Notes: a model not told the origin generated them from the sequence alone. 64,000 nt of DNA from Bacteroidota bacterium (GCA_018266835.1 JAFDZP010000005.1:372001-436000), one strand, 5' to 3'. Positions 18,299 to 26,828 are shown, numbered from the stretch's first letter. Translations and numbers: made by a program.

Positions 18299-19483
18299 AA
18301 ATGGCCAGCACAATGTTCCTGCATTAGTTGTACACTGGTTAAATACACATTGCCGTGAATTGCTTTCGCAAAAATTTGCATCTCTTACATCTACCTCTTT
18401 AAACTGTGTTTTTGAGAAAAGACAGCCTTTTATTATCGATGAAGATAGTATTGAAGAAGTTATAGTGCTTGAATCAAATATTGTACGGTCAAAAACTGAA
18501 TTCTGGGCTTTTAATTGTACGATAGTACTACCGCTTAAATTACATCTTAAAAATAATGCTCCGGGAATATTAATTTGGACAAAATTAGTTCTTGTGAATA
18601 ATGTACTTTCAAAATTACAGTCTGTTCCTTCTCCTGACAGAGTTGAATTACTGAATGATGCATTGAGAAATTTTGTTGAGGACAGCTTTACATCATTCAT
18701 GTTTGTCTGATCAAATCTTGTATTTGAAATTAAAGTTGAATCTAATTTTATGCCTTTCAAACTTGCATAGCTGAATAAGGAGTTAGCAATACGTCCGCCT
18801 GTGATTTTCGCTCCGGCCAAAATTGTTTTATAGCAGGAGGAGCTATCGATTTCAAATGCTGGTGTGCGGGGAAAAATTTTTCCGGCAAGGTTGGCATTAT
18901 CAAGATTACATAAACGGCATTTGTTGGTGCTTAGCAGCCTGTCGAGGTCATCAAAACTGTAATATGTGCCGCTGCTTACATTGTGAGGAGTTTTCCAGTT
19001 TGCCTGAATGAAAACAACTTTGCTTTCGGGTTCGTCAGCAGAATAATTTAAGAGTGAAGTTAAATGCATTTTATAATTCCCGGCAGGAATAGAGACGGTG
19101 GCAGTTGAGCCGGGATTTAAATTCAGAATAACTTCTCCGTTTAAATCGTTTACTAATTTCATACTGAAGTAAGATGAATCATCAATGGTAAATCTGTGCT
19201 CGGCAGTTTCTGTGTAAGAGTAAGGAATTATATCTTCGCCGATTGGTCCCGTATCGCCTGTTACGGGAGGAGAGTTTAAGTCTTCAAGGCTGACAACAAC
19301 AACAGAGCCAGCATCGGCTTTCAGCTGAGGATTTGCAACGAATTCTTCTTCAGTCCTTGCCTGATTTTTTACTGGACCTGTGCCTGTTAATGAATCACTG
19401 CATCCGGTAAAAGAGATTGATAGGCAAATTGAAAAAATAAAAATGAAAATTAAAAATTTAGAAGTGACAAATATTTTTTTCAT
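18296..19483 (-). CDS. Pentapeptide-repeat lipoprotein, paralogue 4
   Basis: The 395-residue protein has the lipobox SFTGC (Cys28). The shared N-terminal domain (VVVVSLEDLNSPP, DTGPIGEDIIPYSYT, SIPAGNYKMHLTSLL) is followed by NKCRLCN and a pentapeptide solenoid with weaker consensus and many Ser/Thr positions. It ends NFCES and LCWPF, one residue beyond the CWP tail of the others. It is the most upstream of the four on the minus strand. The shared gaps full of repeats make a single transcript possible but unproven. Confidence 0.8.
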   Translation of the reverse strand: MKKIFVTSKFLIFIFIFSICLSISFTGCSDSLTGTGPVKNQARTEEEFVANPQLKADAGSVVVVSLEDLNSPPVTGDTGPIGEDIIPYSYTETAEHRFTIDDSSYFSMKLVNDLNGEVILNLNPGSTATVSIPAGNYKMHLTSLLNYSADEPESKVVFIQANWKTPHNVSSGTYYSFDDLDRLLSTNKCRLCNLDNANLAGKIFPRTPAFEIDSSSCYKTILAGAKITGGRIANSLFSYASLKGIKLDSTLISNTRFDQTNMNDVKLSSTKFLNASFSNSTLSGEGTDCNFESTLFTRTNFVQINIPGALFLRCNLSGSTIVQLKAQNSVFDRTIFDSSTITSSILSSSIIKGCLFSKTQFKEVDVRDANFCESNSRQCVFNQCTTNAGTLCWPF

Positions 19484-19721
19484 TTGGGATATATTATTTT
19501 AACATCCACAATATAAAATCACAAAAGATACCTTGCATACATAAAATTTTAAAAAATACTTATTTTTTTAATAAAGAATAGCAGGATTTACTGTATTATT
19601 AACTGATTTTTAGCAATTTATAGATTGGTGTAATACTTGAAGAAAAATACAAAGAAATACGGATAAAACGGGTTTAGCCGTCTTATTTTAAAGGAATGAT
19701 ATTATTATCAAGAGAATTGAT

Positions 19722-20225
19722 TTATACAGCGGCAATTGCAGATGTATAACGCGGAAGTCCTGTAGCTGTGCTCTCATGTACAATAGGAGCGTAGAGGAAC
19801 CAAAGTACGAAATCCATCAACAGGTCGCGCTCAGTGGTTTCGCTTTCGATGTGAAGATAAGGTTTGAATTTTTGCGTCTTCAATCCATAAGATAGAATTT
19901 CTTTTCCGTTCTCAGTCACGACATATTGAGCGAGCGGAAAATTTCGCAGAACGAGTCTGTACCTCTTGAAGTTGTGCAGCATTTCCCATCTGCTTGCAAG
20001 CCAGCTATCCTGAGTGATTTTCAGAACGGTGTTGCCTGCATCATCAAGGACTTCAAGGAACAGCTTCAGAAATCCCCTGCATTTTATTTTGAAATTCTTT
20101 CCGTCTATCCGCGCTTCAGCTTCCTTGCGGTGATTTGTTACATTCAGACTTCCCCGCTCAACTCCGTTAATTGAAAAGCTATAGCTGCCGTAAGAAGTTT
20201 TGTTCCAGTTTTTTTGTTGTGTCAT
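19722..20225 (-). CDS. Hypothetical cytoplasmic protein
   Basis: This is a 167-residue protein without signal peptide. It appears to be beta-rich with alternating polar and hydrophobic strands (YGSYSFSINGVERGSLNVT, IDGKNFKIKCRGF) and one hydrophobic stretch near residue 140 (DFVLWFLYAPIV). I do not recognise the family; the strand pattern recalls LURP-one/scramblase-like beta barrels, but this is only an impression. An AT-rich interval of 238 bases separates it from the lipoprotein cluster. Confidence 0.6.
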   Translation of the reverse strand: MTQQKNWNKTSYGSYSFSINGVERGSLNVTNHRKEAEARIDGKNFKIKCRGFLKLFLEVLDDAGNTVLKITQDSWLASRWEMLHNFKRYRLVLRNFPLAQYVVTENGKEILSYGLKTQKFKPYLHIESETTERDLLMDFVLWFLYAPIVHESTATGLPRYTSAIAAV

Positions 20226-20396
20226 TTTTGCTTTTTTAGTTTTGGAATTATTTAATAATTTTAACGTAAAAATACATCACAAAGTTTTCCGGTTTATACA
20301 ATTCTGTATTAAATTATTGTAACTTTTTTTGGGAAGTCATCTGCTCCGCACATCATTTGCAATGCATCTTAGCACAAATTTTACGTATACAGCAAT

Positions 20397-20576
20397 ATGA
20401 ATAAATACTGCGACCGCTGCCACAAGTACAAAAATTTCAACCTTATGAGATCTAACAGACTGCGCGATAAAATCCTGCGCTTGCTGGGCTTCAATATCTA
20501 CGAGTGCGAGTACTGTTACACGCTTTATTATTTTTTCCTCAGTACAAACATTCATTTCAAAGTAAAAAATCACTAA
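20397..20576 (+). CDS. Small zinc-ribbon-like protein (59 aa)
   Basis: The frame starts MNKYCDRCHKYKN and has a second cysteine pair, CEYCYTLYYFF. It gives CxxC(H)...CxxC spaced by 28 residues, the layout of a small zinc ribbon. A 78-codon frame lies on the opposite strand (20337-20573) with one hydrophobic segment. I prefer the plus-strand frame because paired CxxC motifs are unlikely by chance, but no clear Shine-Dalgarno supports either. Function unknown. Confidence 0.45.
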   Translation: MNKYCDRCHKYKNFNLMRSNRLRDKILRLLGFNIYECEYCYTLYYFFLSTNIHFKVKNH

Positions 20577-20593
20577 AGGAATTCAAGCGTACG

Positions 20594-20721
20594 GGGGGGC
20601 GCCCTGTGCCGCTTTCGCGGCACACACCGTAAAATATTTCAGAAATACTTTCTGAAATATTTTACGGCGTATGCGAATTTCTTCCGCCTGCGGCGAAAGA
20701 AATTCGCATAGGGCGCCCCCC
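20594..20721. repeat. Three-armed cruciform element (128 bp)
   Basis: A 12-bp perfect outer stem (20594-20605 with 20710-20721) encloses three hairpins: 7 bp (20606-20612/20617-20623), 19 bp perfect (20627-20645/20649-20667) and 19 bp with one mismatch (20670-20688/20692-20710). Almost every base is paired. The fold is a cloverleaf-like multi-arm junction at DNA or RNA level. No other full copy is in the window. Confidence 0.85.
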
Positions 20722-20741
20722 AAAAACCCCCGCAAACAAAA

Positions 20742-20775
20742 AACCCGTTCTCTCCTCTACCGGAAAAAACGGGTT
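20742..20775 (-). terminator. Rho-independent terminator
   Basis: AACCCGTT and AACGGGTT form an 8-bp stem, followed on the minus strand by a T-run. It is the terminator of the Spy-like gene at 20794. Confidence 0.75.
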
Positions 20776-20793
20776 CGCAAAAAAACTTTTACT

Positions 20794-21243
20794 CTATTTA
20801 CTCTTTAGCTTCTTTCGCCTGCTCATATATTTTTCAAACTGTTCTGCAGTCACAACGTCCTTCAGCTGAGCGTCCATGCCCTCGTCAATCTTATCAAGCC
20901 TCTCCTCAAGCTCGGTGTTATCGATTATCTTTTCCGCGCCCGCATCCCAGAGCTTCTCTTTTTTCTTAAGCGCAGCTAATACAATCTTATGCACTTCTTT
21001 GTACTGGTCATCCGAGAGCTTCAGCTCCCACTTAAGTCCGTCCGCTTCCATCCATGCGCTCTCCTCTATGCTCAAAGGGACAGTGTTGTTCACGTTATCA
21101 TCCAATCCCGAAGGCGGCTGCGGCGGAAGCTCAGGCATTACGTACTTAACCGAGTCCGACTGCCCGTAACCCCTCCCCGCGCACATCACAAAAAGAACAA
21201 TTAAAATATACAATACCCATTTGCCGATATTACTTTTTCTCAT
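20794..21243 (-). CDS. Spy/CpxP-like periplasmic protein
   Basis: The 149-residue protein has a signal peptide (about residues 1-27, ending GYGQ) and a Pro-rich linker. One helical module carries the front motif LSDDQYKEVHKI and the end motif VTAEQFEKYMSRR. It is a single-module relative of the gene at 13809 and lies next to another relative at 21476. The mature protein is highly charged and predicted to be all-helical. A role in envelope protein folding is inferred from the Spy resemblance only. Confidence 0.7.
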   Translation of the reverse strand: MRKSNIGKWVLYILIVLFVMCAGRGYGQSDSVKYVMPELPPQPPSGLDDNVNNTVPLSIEESAWMEADGLKWELKLSDDQYKEVHKIVLAALKKKEKLWDAGAEKIIDNTELEERLDKIDEGMDAQLKDVVTAEQFEKYMSRRKKLKSK

Positions 21244-21380
21244 TAGCTTATTACAATTACTTTACTGTTTACTTTTTTCTGCTCCCAAAATACAAATTTT
21301 ACCTGCAATAAATTACCCCTGAAAAAGTACACCTGAAAAGTATTACCCGCGCAAACTCAAACCAAAATTTCACCAAACAA

Positions 21381-21426
21381 AAAGCCCGTCCTCTCTTTTA
21401 ACCATGAAAAAGATAAAACGGGCTTT
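21381..21426 (-). terminator. Rho-independent terminator
   Basis: AAAGCCCGT and ACGGGCTTT pair around a 28-base loop, followed by a T-run on the minus strand. It serves the Spy-like gene at 21476. Confidence 0.7.
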
Positions 21427-21475
21427 AACTTAATTTAATTTATTATTTCTACACATGGACTCTTACACTCGTCTA

Positions 21476-21955
21476 TCAGTCATGGTCCTTCGGTTTTTCC
21501 ATCGGACCCCTGTGATTATCATGGTCTCCCGGCTTCTTCATCATATCCTTCATCTGCTTCTTATACAGTTTGTACTGGTCAGCCGTCAATATTCCCTTCA
21601 TCTGGTCATCTGCATCTTCATGGATTCTCATCATCTCGCTTCTCATCGTTTCCCTGTCAGTGCCTTCATTACGGAGCTTCATAGATGCCGTTATCTCCGT
21701 AACCAATACATTGTAAACCGATTTATACTGGTCATCCGTCAGAAGCAAGTCAAGCTTCATCTTATCGGCGCGCATCGTAGCTCTTTCCTGCGGAGTTTTG
21801 TTAATATCGTCAATCATCCCATCATGCGGCTCGCCTATCCTTCCCATAGGAGGCGGGTCTCTTTTATCGTCCGACTGTGCAAATCCCCTGCCGCTCACCG
21901 CTCCCATTATCATCAGCAGCATTACTACACTTAAAAATATTTTGTTTGTCTTCAT
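21476..21955 (-). CDS. Spy/CpxP-like periplasmic protein
   Basis: The 159-residue protein has a signal peptide (residues 1-26, ending GFAQ). The mature helical module has LTDDQYKSVYNVL at the front and a MKGILTADQYKLYKKQMK end motif. The C terminus is rich in Asp, His and Met (GDHDNHRGPMEKPKDHD), which could bind metal. A 159-codon frame on the opposite strand is a shadow of this gene. It is independent of the 20794 gene because a terminator separates them. Confidence 0.7.
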   Translation of the reverse strand: MKTNKIFLSVVMLLMIMGAVSGRGFAQSDDKRDPPPMGRIGEPHDGMIDDINKTPQERATMRADKMKLDLLLTDDQYKSVYNVLVTEITASMKLRNEGTDRETMRSEMMRIHEDADDQMKGILTADQYKLYKKQMKDMMKKPGDHDNHRGPMEKPKDHD

Positions 21956-21981
21956 GTTACATTTAAATTTTTTTTTTGAAT

Positions 21982-22536
21982 GCCCCCTCCTTATTAAGGA
22001 GGGGGTTGGGGGTGGTTAACAATTTAACTTTTTAATTTCAACTAAGTTCCAACTTAAATTTCAGATTTCAGATTTCAGATTTAAGATTTTTTGTACTCAA
22101 TACTCAATACTCAATACTCAATACTAAGTACTAAGTACTAAGTACTAAGTACTAAGTACTAAGTACTAAGTACTAAGTACTAAGTACTAAGTACTAAGTA
22201 CTAAGTACTTCATTTTAGACAGCGTGGAATGGGAATAGTTTAATAAATATTTACATCCAAAATTGACGCAAGATGTTCCCCTCCTTACCAAGGAGGGGTT
22301 AGGGGTGGTTTAAAATCTGCTAGGTTCCCCCCTCCTGCGGTAAGCTTGCCCCGCACTTGACACGGGGGAGAGCTTGTCCCGACAAAGTCGGGAGGTTAGT
22401 GGCTGAAAGTCCGCCATGGCGGATTTAATGTCTGCTAGGTTACCCCCTCCTGCGAAAGCCTGTCCCGCACTCGAGCGGGAGGGTGGTTAACAACTTATCC
22501 CCCTCCTTATTAAGGAGGGGGTAGGGGGTGGTTAAC
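21982..22536. repeat. Repeat-filled interval upstream of the DUF559 gene
   Basis: This interval has no gene. It holds GGAGGGG palindromes at 21982-22018, 22277-22311, 22327-22405 (with CGGTAAGCTTGCC and GTCCCGACAAAGTCGGGA arms), 22443-22488 and 22499-22536. The last ends in GTGGTTAAC pointing at the nuclease gene. A heptamer array lies in the middle. Confidence 0.85.
22059..22209. repeat. Heptamer tandem arrays (CAGATTT, TACTCAA, TACTAAG)
   Basis: Three successive 7-bp repeats are present: CAGATTT three times, TACTCAA about four times, then TACTAAG about twelve times. The change of unit sequence without a change of period shows that the 7-bp length, not the sequence, is conserved. Confidence 0.9.
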
Positions 22537-22565
22537 AATAAAATTATTTTTAGTATTTTAAAAAT

Positions 22566-22925
22566 ATGTCCAACATCAATCTCCATAAATATAAAAAACG
22601 TAGGCAGGAACTCAGGAACAATTCTACTAAAGCCGAACAATTGTTATGGAATCAACTCAAAGGCAGCAGATTTCAGAATTTAAAATTCAGAAGACAGCAA
22701 GGTATAGGAAGATACATTGTTGATTTTTATTGTCCTGATTGCAAGCTTGCAATAGAAATTGACGGTGATTCACATTTTGATGACGATTCACAGGAATATG
22801 ATAAAATCAGAACCGATTATTTAAACACTGAAGGAATAAAAGTTATCAGATTTACCAATACCGATATTTATAAAAATATTATTGGAGTTCTGGAAAATCT
22901 GAAAAACGTAATTAATAAAATTTAG
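22566..22925 (+). CDS. DUF559 (Vsr-like) endonuclease, copy 1
   Basis: The 119-residue protein belongs to the DUF559 family of PD-(D/E)xK-fold nucleases related to very-short-patch-repair (Vsr) endonucleases. The N-terminal helix motif NLHKYKKRRQELRNNSTKAE is typical. The catalytic core reads GRYIVDFYC, then AIEIDGDSH (Asp, Glu, Asp, His), followed by the KVIRFTN strand. It is bracketed by two GGAGGGG palindromes in inverted orientation, with their GTGGTT ends facing the gene (22499-22536 and 22927-22963). A similar gene at 31786 is also tied to this repeat. The restriction enzyme downstream offers an alternative, repair-type context. Confidence 0.85.
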   Translation: MSNINLHKYKKRRQELRNNSTKAEQLLWNQLKGSRFQNLKFRRQQGIGRYIVDFYCPDCKLAIEIDGDSHFDDDSQEYDKIRTDYLNTEGIKVIRFTNTDIYKNIIGVLENLKNVINKI

Positions 22926-22926
22926 A

Positions 22927-23327
22927 TAACCACCCCCTCCCCCCTCCTTAATAAGGAGGGGGCTCAAATGGCAATGTATATATAAAAACCCGATGTAAAA
23001 ATATAGAATTTGAAATTCAAAACTCAAATCACATTTCCATCCAATTATAAGTATAAAAAATTTGACACTAATAAGTTTTGCTATATTCCCCCTCCTGCAG
23101 TAAGCTTGCCCCCTGCTTGACACGGGGGAGAGCTTGTCCCGACAAAGTCGGGAGGGCTAGGGGCTGAAAGTTCGCCACGGCGAAATCCAATCATCCACAT
23201 CACAAATTCCATATGTAGGGGCGTATTGCATACGCCCGATATATCCCCTGCGGCTGAAAGTCCGCCGTAGCGGAGTGGTTAACAAATTATCCCCCTCCTT
23301 ATTAAGGAGGGGGCAGGGGGTGGTTAA
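22927..23327. repeat. Repeat-filled interval between DUF559 and restriction enzyme genes
   Basis: Palindromes of the GGAGGGG family are at 22927-22963 (inverted relative to the left flank of the nuclease gene), 23088-23165 (with TAAGCTTGCC and GTCCCGACAAAGTCGGGA arms) and 23290-23327. A GGGGCGTATTGCATACGCCC hairpin lies at about 23216-23237. No gene is seen in 22926-23385. Confidence 0.85.
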
Positions 23328-23385
23328 CAACTCATTTCTTTACACTCTATTTTTCCTTAACTTTGTGTAAATGTAACCCCTTTTA

Positions 23386-26300
23386 ATGACCGTTTCCCAA
23401 TATCTCGATAAACTCAATTCACGTTTCAAAGCAGGAAATTCTACTGAACATACTTTCAGAGGTGACCTTCAGACTCTCCTCGAAAATCTTGTGCCGGGCA
23501 TTGTTGCTACTAACGAGCCTACTCGCATTGCTTGCGGAGCGCCTGACTACATCATCACAAGAAAAAATATTCCCGTTGGCTACATAGAAGCAAAAGATAT
23601 AGATGCCGACCTCAAAAATAAAAATTATAATGAACAGTTCGAGCGGTATAAATCCTCCCTCGAAAATCTCGTATTCACAAACTATATAGATTTCCATTTT
23701 TTTAAATCAGGTAAGTTTGTTACGTCAGTTTCTATTGGTGAAATTGACGGTAAGAAAGTCACTCCCCTGCCTGATAAATTTTCCGAGTTCGAAAATCTTA
23801 TAAAAGATTTTTGCTCTTACACAGGGCAGACAATAAAATCCGCGCAGAAACTTTCTGAAATGATGGCGGGCAAAGCGCGTATGCTTGCAAACGTTATAGA
23901 TAACGCCCTTACATCCGATGAAAAAACTGCCGAGAACAGCACACTGCTCGAGCAGATGAATGCCTTCAAAGATATTCTTATCCACGATATTAAGCCGAAA
24001 GAATTTTCCGATATATATGCGCAGACTGTTGCCTACGGAATGTTTGCAGCGCGGCTTCATGACCCTTCTATTGATAGCTTTTCACGAATGGAAGCTGCAG
24101 AGCTTATCCCGAAATCAAATCCTTTCCTGCGAAAGCTTTTCGGCTACATTGCAGGTCCCGATATTGACGAGCGTATAAAATGGATTGTAGATGCGCTTGC
24201 AGATATCTTCCGCGCTACTGATGTAAAGGCTTTATTAAAAAATTTCGGAAGCGCTACTCAGCAGAACGACCCTATCATACATTTTTATGAAACGTTCCTT
24301 GCGGAGTATGACCCTAAGCTCCGCAAAGCGCGCGGCGTATGGTACACTCCCGAGCCTGTTGTAAATTTTATTGTCCGCGCAGTTGATGATATTTTAAAAA
24401 CGGAGTTCAATCTCCCCGAAGGACTTGCAGACAGAAGCAAAATAAAAATAAAAGTAAACGAGCAGGATAAAAAAGTTGAGCGTGAGTTTCATAAAGTGCA
24501 GATACTCGACCCCGCCACAGGCACAGGCACTTTCCTTGCCGAAGTAATAAAGCAGGTCTATAAAAAGTTTGAAGGTCAGCAGGGAGTATGGAGCAATTAT
24601 GTAGAGGAGCATCTTATCCCGCGTCTTAACGGCTTCGAGCTTCTCATGGCAAGTTATGCAATGGCTCACTTAAAGCTTGATTTACTTTTAACTGAAACAG
24701 GATATAAACCGAAAGAAAGTAAAACACAGCAGAGACTAAGAGTTTATCTTACAAATTCACTTGAAGAGCATCACCCCGATACAGGAACACTGTTTGCAAA
24801 CTGGCTTAGCACAGAGGCAAATGAGGCAAACCATATTAAGCGCGATACTCCCGTAATGGTTGTAATGGGAAACCCTCCGTATAGTGGCGAAAGTTCTAAC
24901 AAGGGTAAATGGATTATGGATTTAATGGAAGATTATAAAAAAGAACCGGGCGGTAAAGAAAAATTGAAAGAAAAAAATCCTAAATGGATTAATGATGACT
25001 ATGTTAAATTTGTAAGATATGCGCAGTATTTTATTGAAAAGAACGGAGAAGGAGTTTTAGCTTTTATTAATCCTCATGGGTATTTAGATAACCCTACTTT
25101 TAGGGGAATGCGTTGGAATTTATTAAAAACATTCGATAAGATTTATACATTGGATTTACATGGGAATAGTAATAAAAAAGAATCAAGTCCTGACGGCTCA
25201 ATCGATGAAAATGTTTTTGATATTCAACAAGGTGTAAGCATAAATTTATTTATAAAGACAGGTGCAAAAAAAATAAATGAATTAGCTAAAGTTTTCCACT
25301 ATGATTTATATGGAAAAAGAGATTTAAAATATAATTTTTTAAATACTCATTCCATAAAAAATGTAACTTATAAAAAATTAGAAAATGTATCTCCTAATTA
25401 TTTTTTTGTAGAAAAAGATGTTGATGTACAAAATATTTATAATAAAGGGTTTATGATGACTGAATTGTTTTCAATTAATTCTGTTGGAATTGTAACCTCT
25501 AATGATGCAATTTTAATTAATTCAAACAAAAAAGAATTAATAAATAATGTCATTAAAAATTATGAAATAGAAATTGATACAAATTTAATAAAAAAAATTT
25601 CATATCGTCCTCTTGATACAAAATATATTTACTATGATGTAAAGTTAATTGAGAGAGCTAGAGAAAAAGTAATGAAAAATTTATTGTCAGGGAATAATAT
25701 AGGATTAATTACAGCTCGTAGTAACAAATCTGAAACATGTGACCATTTTTTTATATCCAAAGATGTTATGGAAACAAAGTGCGGAGAGAGGACTACACAA
25801 TCTGCAATTTTTCCACTTTACACTTACCCAAATTCCAACTTTGACAATTCTCTTTTCGATAAACAGGAACGCACGCCAAACTTAAATCCTGAAATTGTAA
25901 AACAGATTGCAGAAAAGCTCGGATTAAAATTTACAAATGAAAAAGAGAATAAGAAAAATACATTTGCCCCCATTGACATATTAGATTACATTTATGCAGT
26001 GCTCCACAGCCCAAGCTACAGAGAAAAATACAAAGAATTTTTAAAAATAGATTTTCCGCGAGTGCCTTACCCGAAAGATGAAAAGACATTTTGGGAATTA
26101 GTAAGCCTCGGCAGCGAGCTGCGGGAAATCCATCTGCTTGAAAGCAAAGTCGTAAATAAATTTATAACAACTTTCCCCATAGACGGAAACAACGAAGTAG
26201 GGAAAATAAAGTATGAGCCAACAGATTCGTACACAATCCCTGCTTCCCAACGTCCCCGTTGGGAAGCCAAAAAGTCTAAGAACATTCCCAACGAGGATCC

Positions 26301-26628
26301 CGCATCAAGTGCGGGACAGGCAATTAGGAATGAGGATACAATAGAACCCCCTCCTTTTTCTAAGGAGGGGGCAGGGGGTGGTCCTGCGAAAGGAATGGAG
26401 AAAACCACAGGCAAAGTCTGGATAAACGAAACTCAGTACTTCGCGCAAGTCCCGCAGACAGCATGGGAGTTTTTCATAGGCGGCTATCAGCCCGCTCAAA
26501 AATGGCTGAAGGATAGAAAAGAAAGAACATTAAACTTCGATGACATACAGCATTATCAGAAAATAATAGTCGCGCTTAGCGAGACGGATAGGATTATGAA
26601 AGAAATAGATAAAGTGAAAGTGGAGTAA
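23386..26628 (+). CDS. Single-chain restriction-modification enzyme (type IIG/ISP-like N6-adenine)
   Basis: The 1080-residue protein combines three functions. A PD-(D/E)xK nuclease at residues about 45-75 shows GAPDYII...YIEAKD. A helical linker follows, with WYTPEPVV before the methylase. The N6-adenine methyltransferase has SAM motif ILDPATGTGTFL (about 373-384) and catalytic MGNPPYSG (about 500). The C-terminal half contains the target-recognition region and the WEFFIGGYQPAQKWLKDRK motif. No helicase is present, so it is shorter than classical type ISP enzymes. Residues about 954-1003 are low-complexity linker created by palindromic repeats inserted in frame. The region 24.9-25.9 kb is visibly more AT-rich, suggesting an exchanged recognition domain. 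Confidence 0.85.
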   Translation: MTVSQYLDKLNSRFKAGNSTEHTFRGDLQTLLENLVPGIVATNEPTRIACGAPDYIITRKNIPVGYIEAKDIDADLKNKNYNEQFERYKSSLENLVFTNYIDFHFFKSGKFVTSVSIGEIDGKKVTPLPDKFSEFENLIKDFCSYTGQTIKSAQKLSEMMAGKARMLANVIDNALTSDEKTAENSTLLEQMNAFKDILIHDIKPKEFSDIYAQTVAYGMFAARLHDPSIDSFSRMEAAELIPKSNPFLRKLFGYIAGPDIDERIKWIVDALADIFRATDVKALLKNFGSATQQNDPIIHFYETFLAEYDPKLRKARGVWYTPEPVVNFIVRAVDDILKTEFNLPEGLADRSKIKIKVNEQDKKVEREFHKVQILDPATGTGTFLAEVIKQVYKKFEGQQGVWSNYVEEHLIPRLNGFELLMASYAMAHLKLDLLLTETGYKPKESKTQQRLRVYLTNSLEEHHPDTGTLFANWLSTEANEANHIKRDTPVMVVMGNPPYSGESSNKGKWIMDLMEDYKKEPGGKEKLKEKNPKWINDDYVKFVRYAQYFIEKNGEGVLAFINPHGYLDNPTFRGMRWNLLKTFDKIYTLDLHGNSNKKESSPDGSIDENVFDIQQGVSINLFIKTGAKKINELAKVFHYDLYGKRDLKYNFLNTHSIKNVTYKKLENVSPNYFFVEKDVDVQNIYNKGFMMTELFSINSVGIVTSNDAILINSNKKELINNVIKNYEIEIDTNLIKKISYRPLDTKYIYYDVKLIERAREKVMKNLLSGNNIGLITARSNKSETCDHFFISKDVMETKCGERTTQSAIFPLYTYPNSNFDNSLFDKQERTPNLNPEIVKQIAEKLGLKFTNEKENKKNTFAPIDILDYIYAVLHSPSYREKYKEFLKIDFPRVPYPKDEKTFWELVSLGSELREIHLLESKVVNKFITTFPIDGNNEVGKIKYEPTDSYTIPASQRPRWEAKKSKNIPNEDPASSAGQAIRNEDTIEPPPFSKEGAGGGPAKGMEKTTGKVWINETQYFAQVPQTAWEFFIGGYQPAQKWLKDRKERTLNFDDIQHYQKIIVALSETDRIMKEIDKVKVE
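26346..26382. repeat. GGAGGGG palindrome inside a coding sequence
   Basis: A full family copy including the GGGGGTGGT end is read in frame within the restriction enzyme, giving EPPPFSKEGAGGGP. Two further palindromes precede it in the same gene (CTTCCCAACG/CGTTGGGAAG at about 26244-26269 and CCCGCATCAAGTGCGGG at about 26300). Confidence 0.85.
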
Positions 26629-26803
26629 GTTTTTCCACCGTTGTTGCCTGTCCAGCATTCTTGTCCAACTTTAGCGGGAAGCGGGAGTCTTCTGACCAAC
26701 AACCACAACGATAGAAATTTAAACGAAACCTTCCGCCTCGGCGGACTTTCACATCAAGTGCGGGACAGGCTTTCGCAGGAGGGGGAAACCAAAAACTTCC
26801 CCC

Positions 26804-26828
26804 GTTCCGATTGAAAATCGGAACTTTT
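26804..26828 (+). terminator. Terminator of the restriction enzyme gene
   Basis: GTTCCGATT and AATCGGAAC form a perfect 9-bp stem with a 3-base loop, followed by TTTT. It lies 175 bases after the stop codon, beyond a damaged GTTGGTC-type hairpin and another repeat remnant. Confidence 0.65.

Noticed and set aside
20337-20573. Minus-strand 78-codon frame with one hydrophobic segment
   Set aside because: It is largely antisense to the zinc-ribbon-like frame with two CxxC motifs, which I judged more likely. Neither has a strong ribosome binding site, so this is a preference, not proof.
20594-20721. tRNA or tRNA-like gene because of the cloverleaf shape
   Set aside because: Stems of 19 bp, no anticodon/T-loop consensus and no CCA-type end; it is not a tRNA.
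21455-21934. Plus-strand 159-codon frame opposite the Spy-like gene
   Set aside because: It is a His/Arg/Leu-rich antisense shadow without a recognisable domain; the minus-strand frame has a signal peptide and family motifs.
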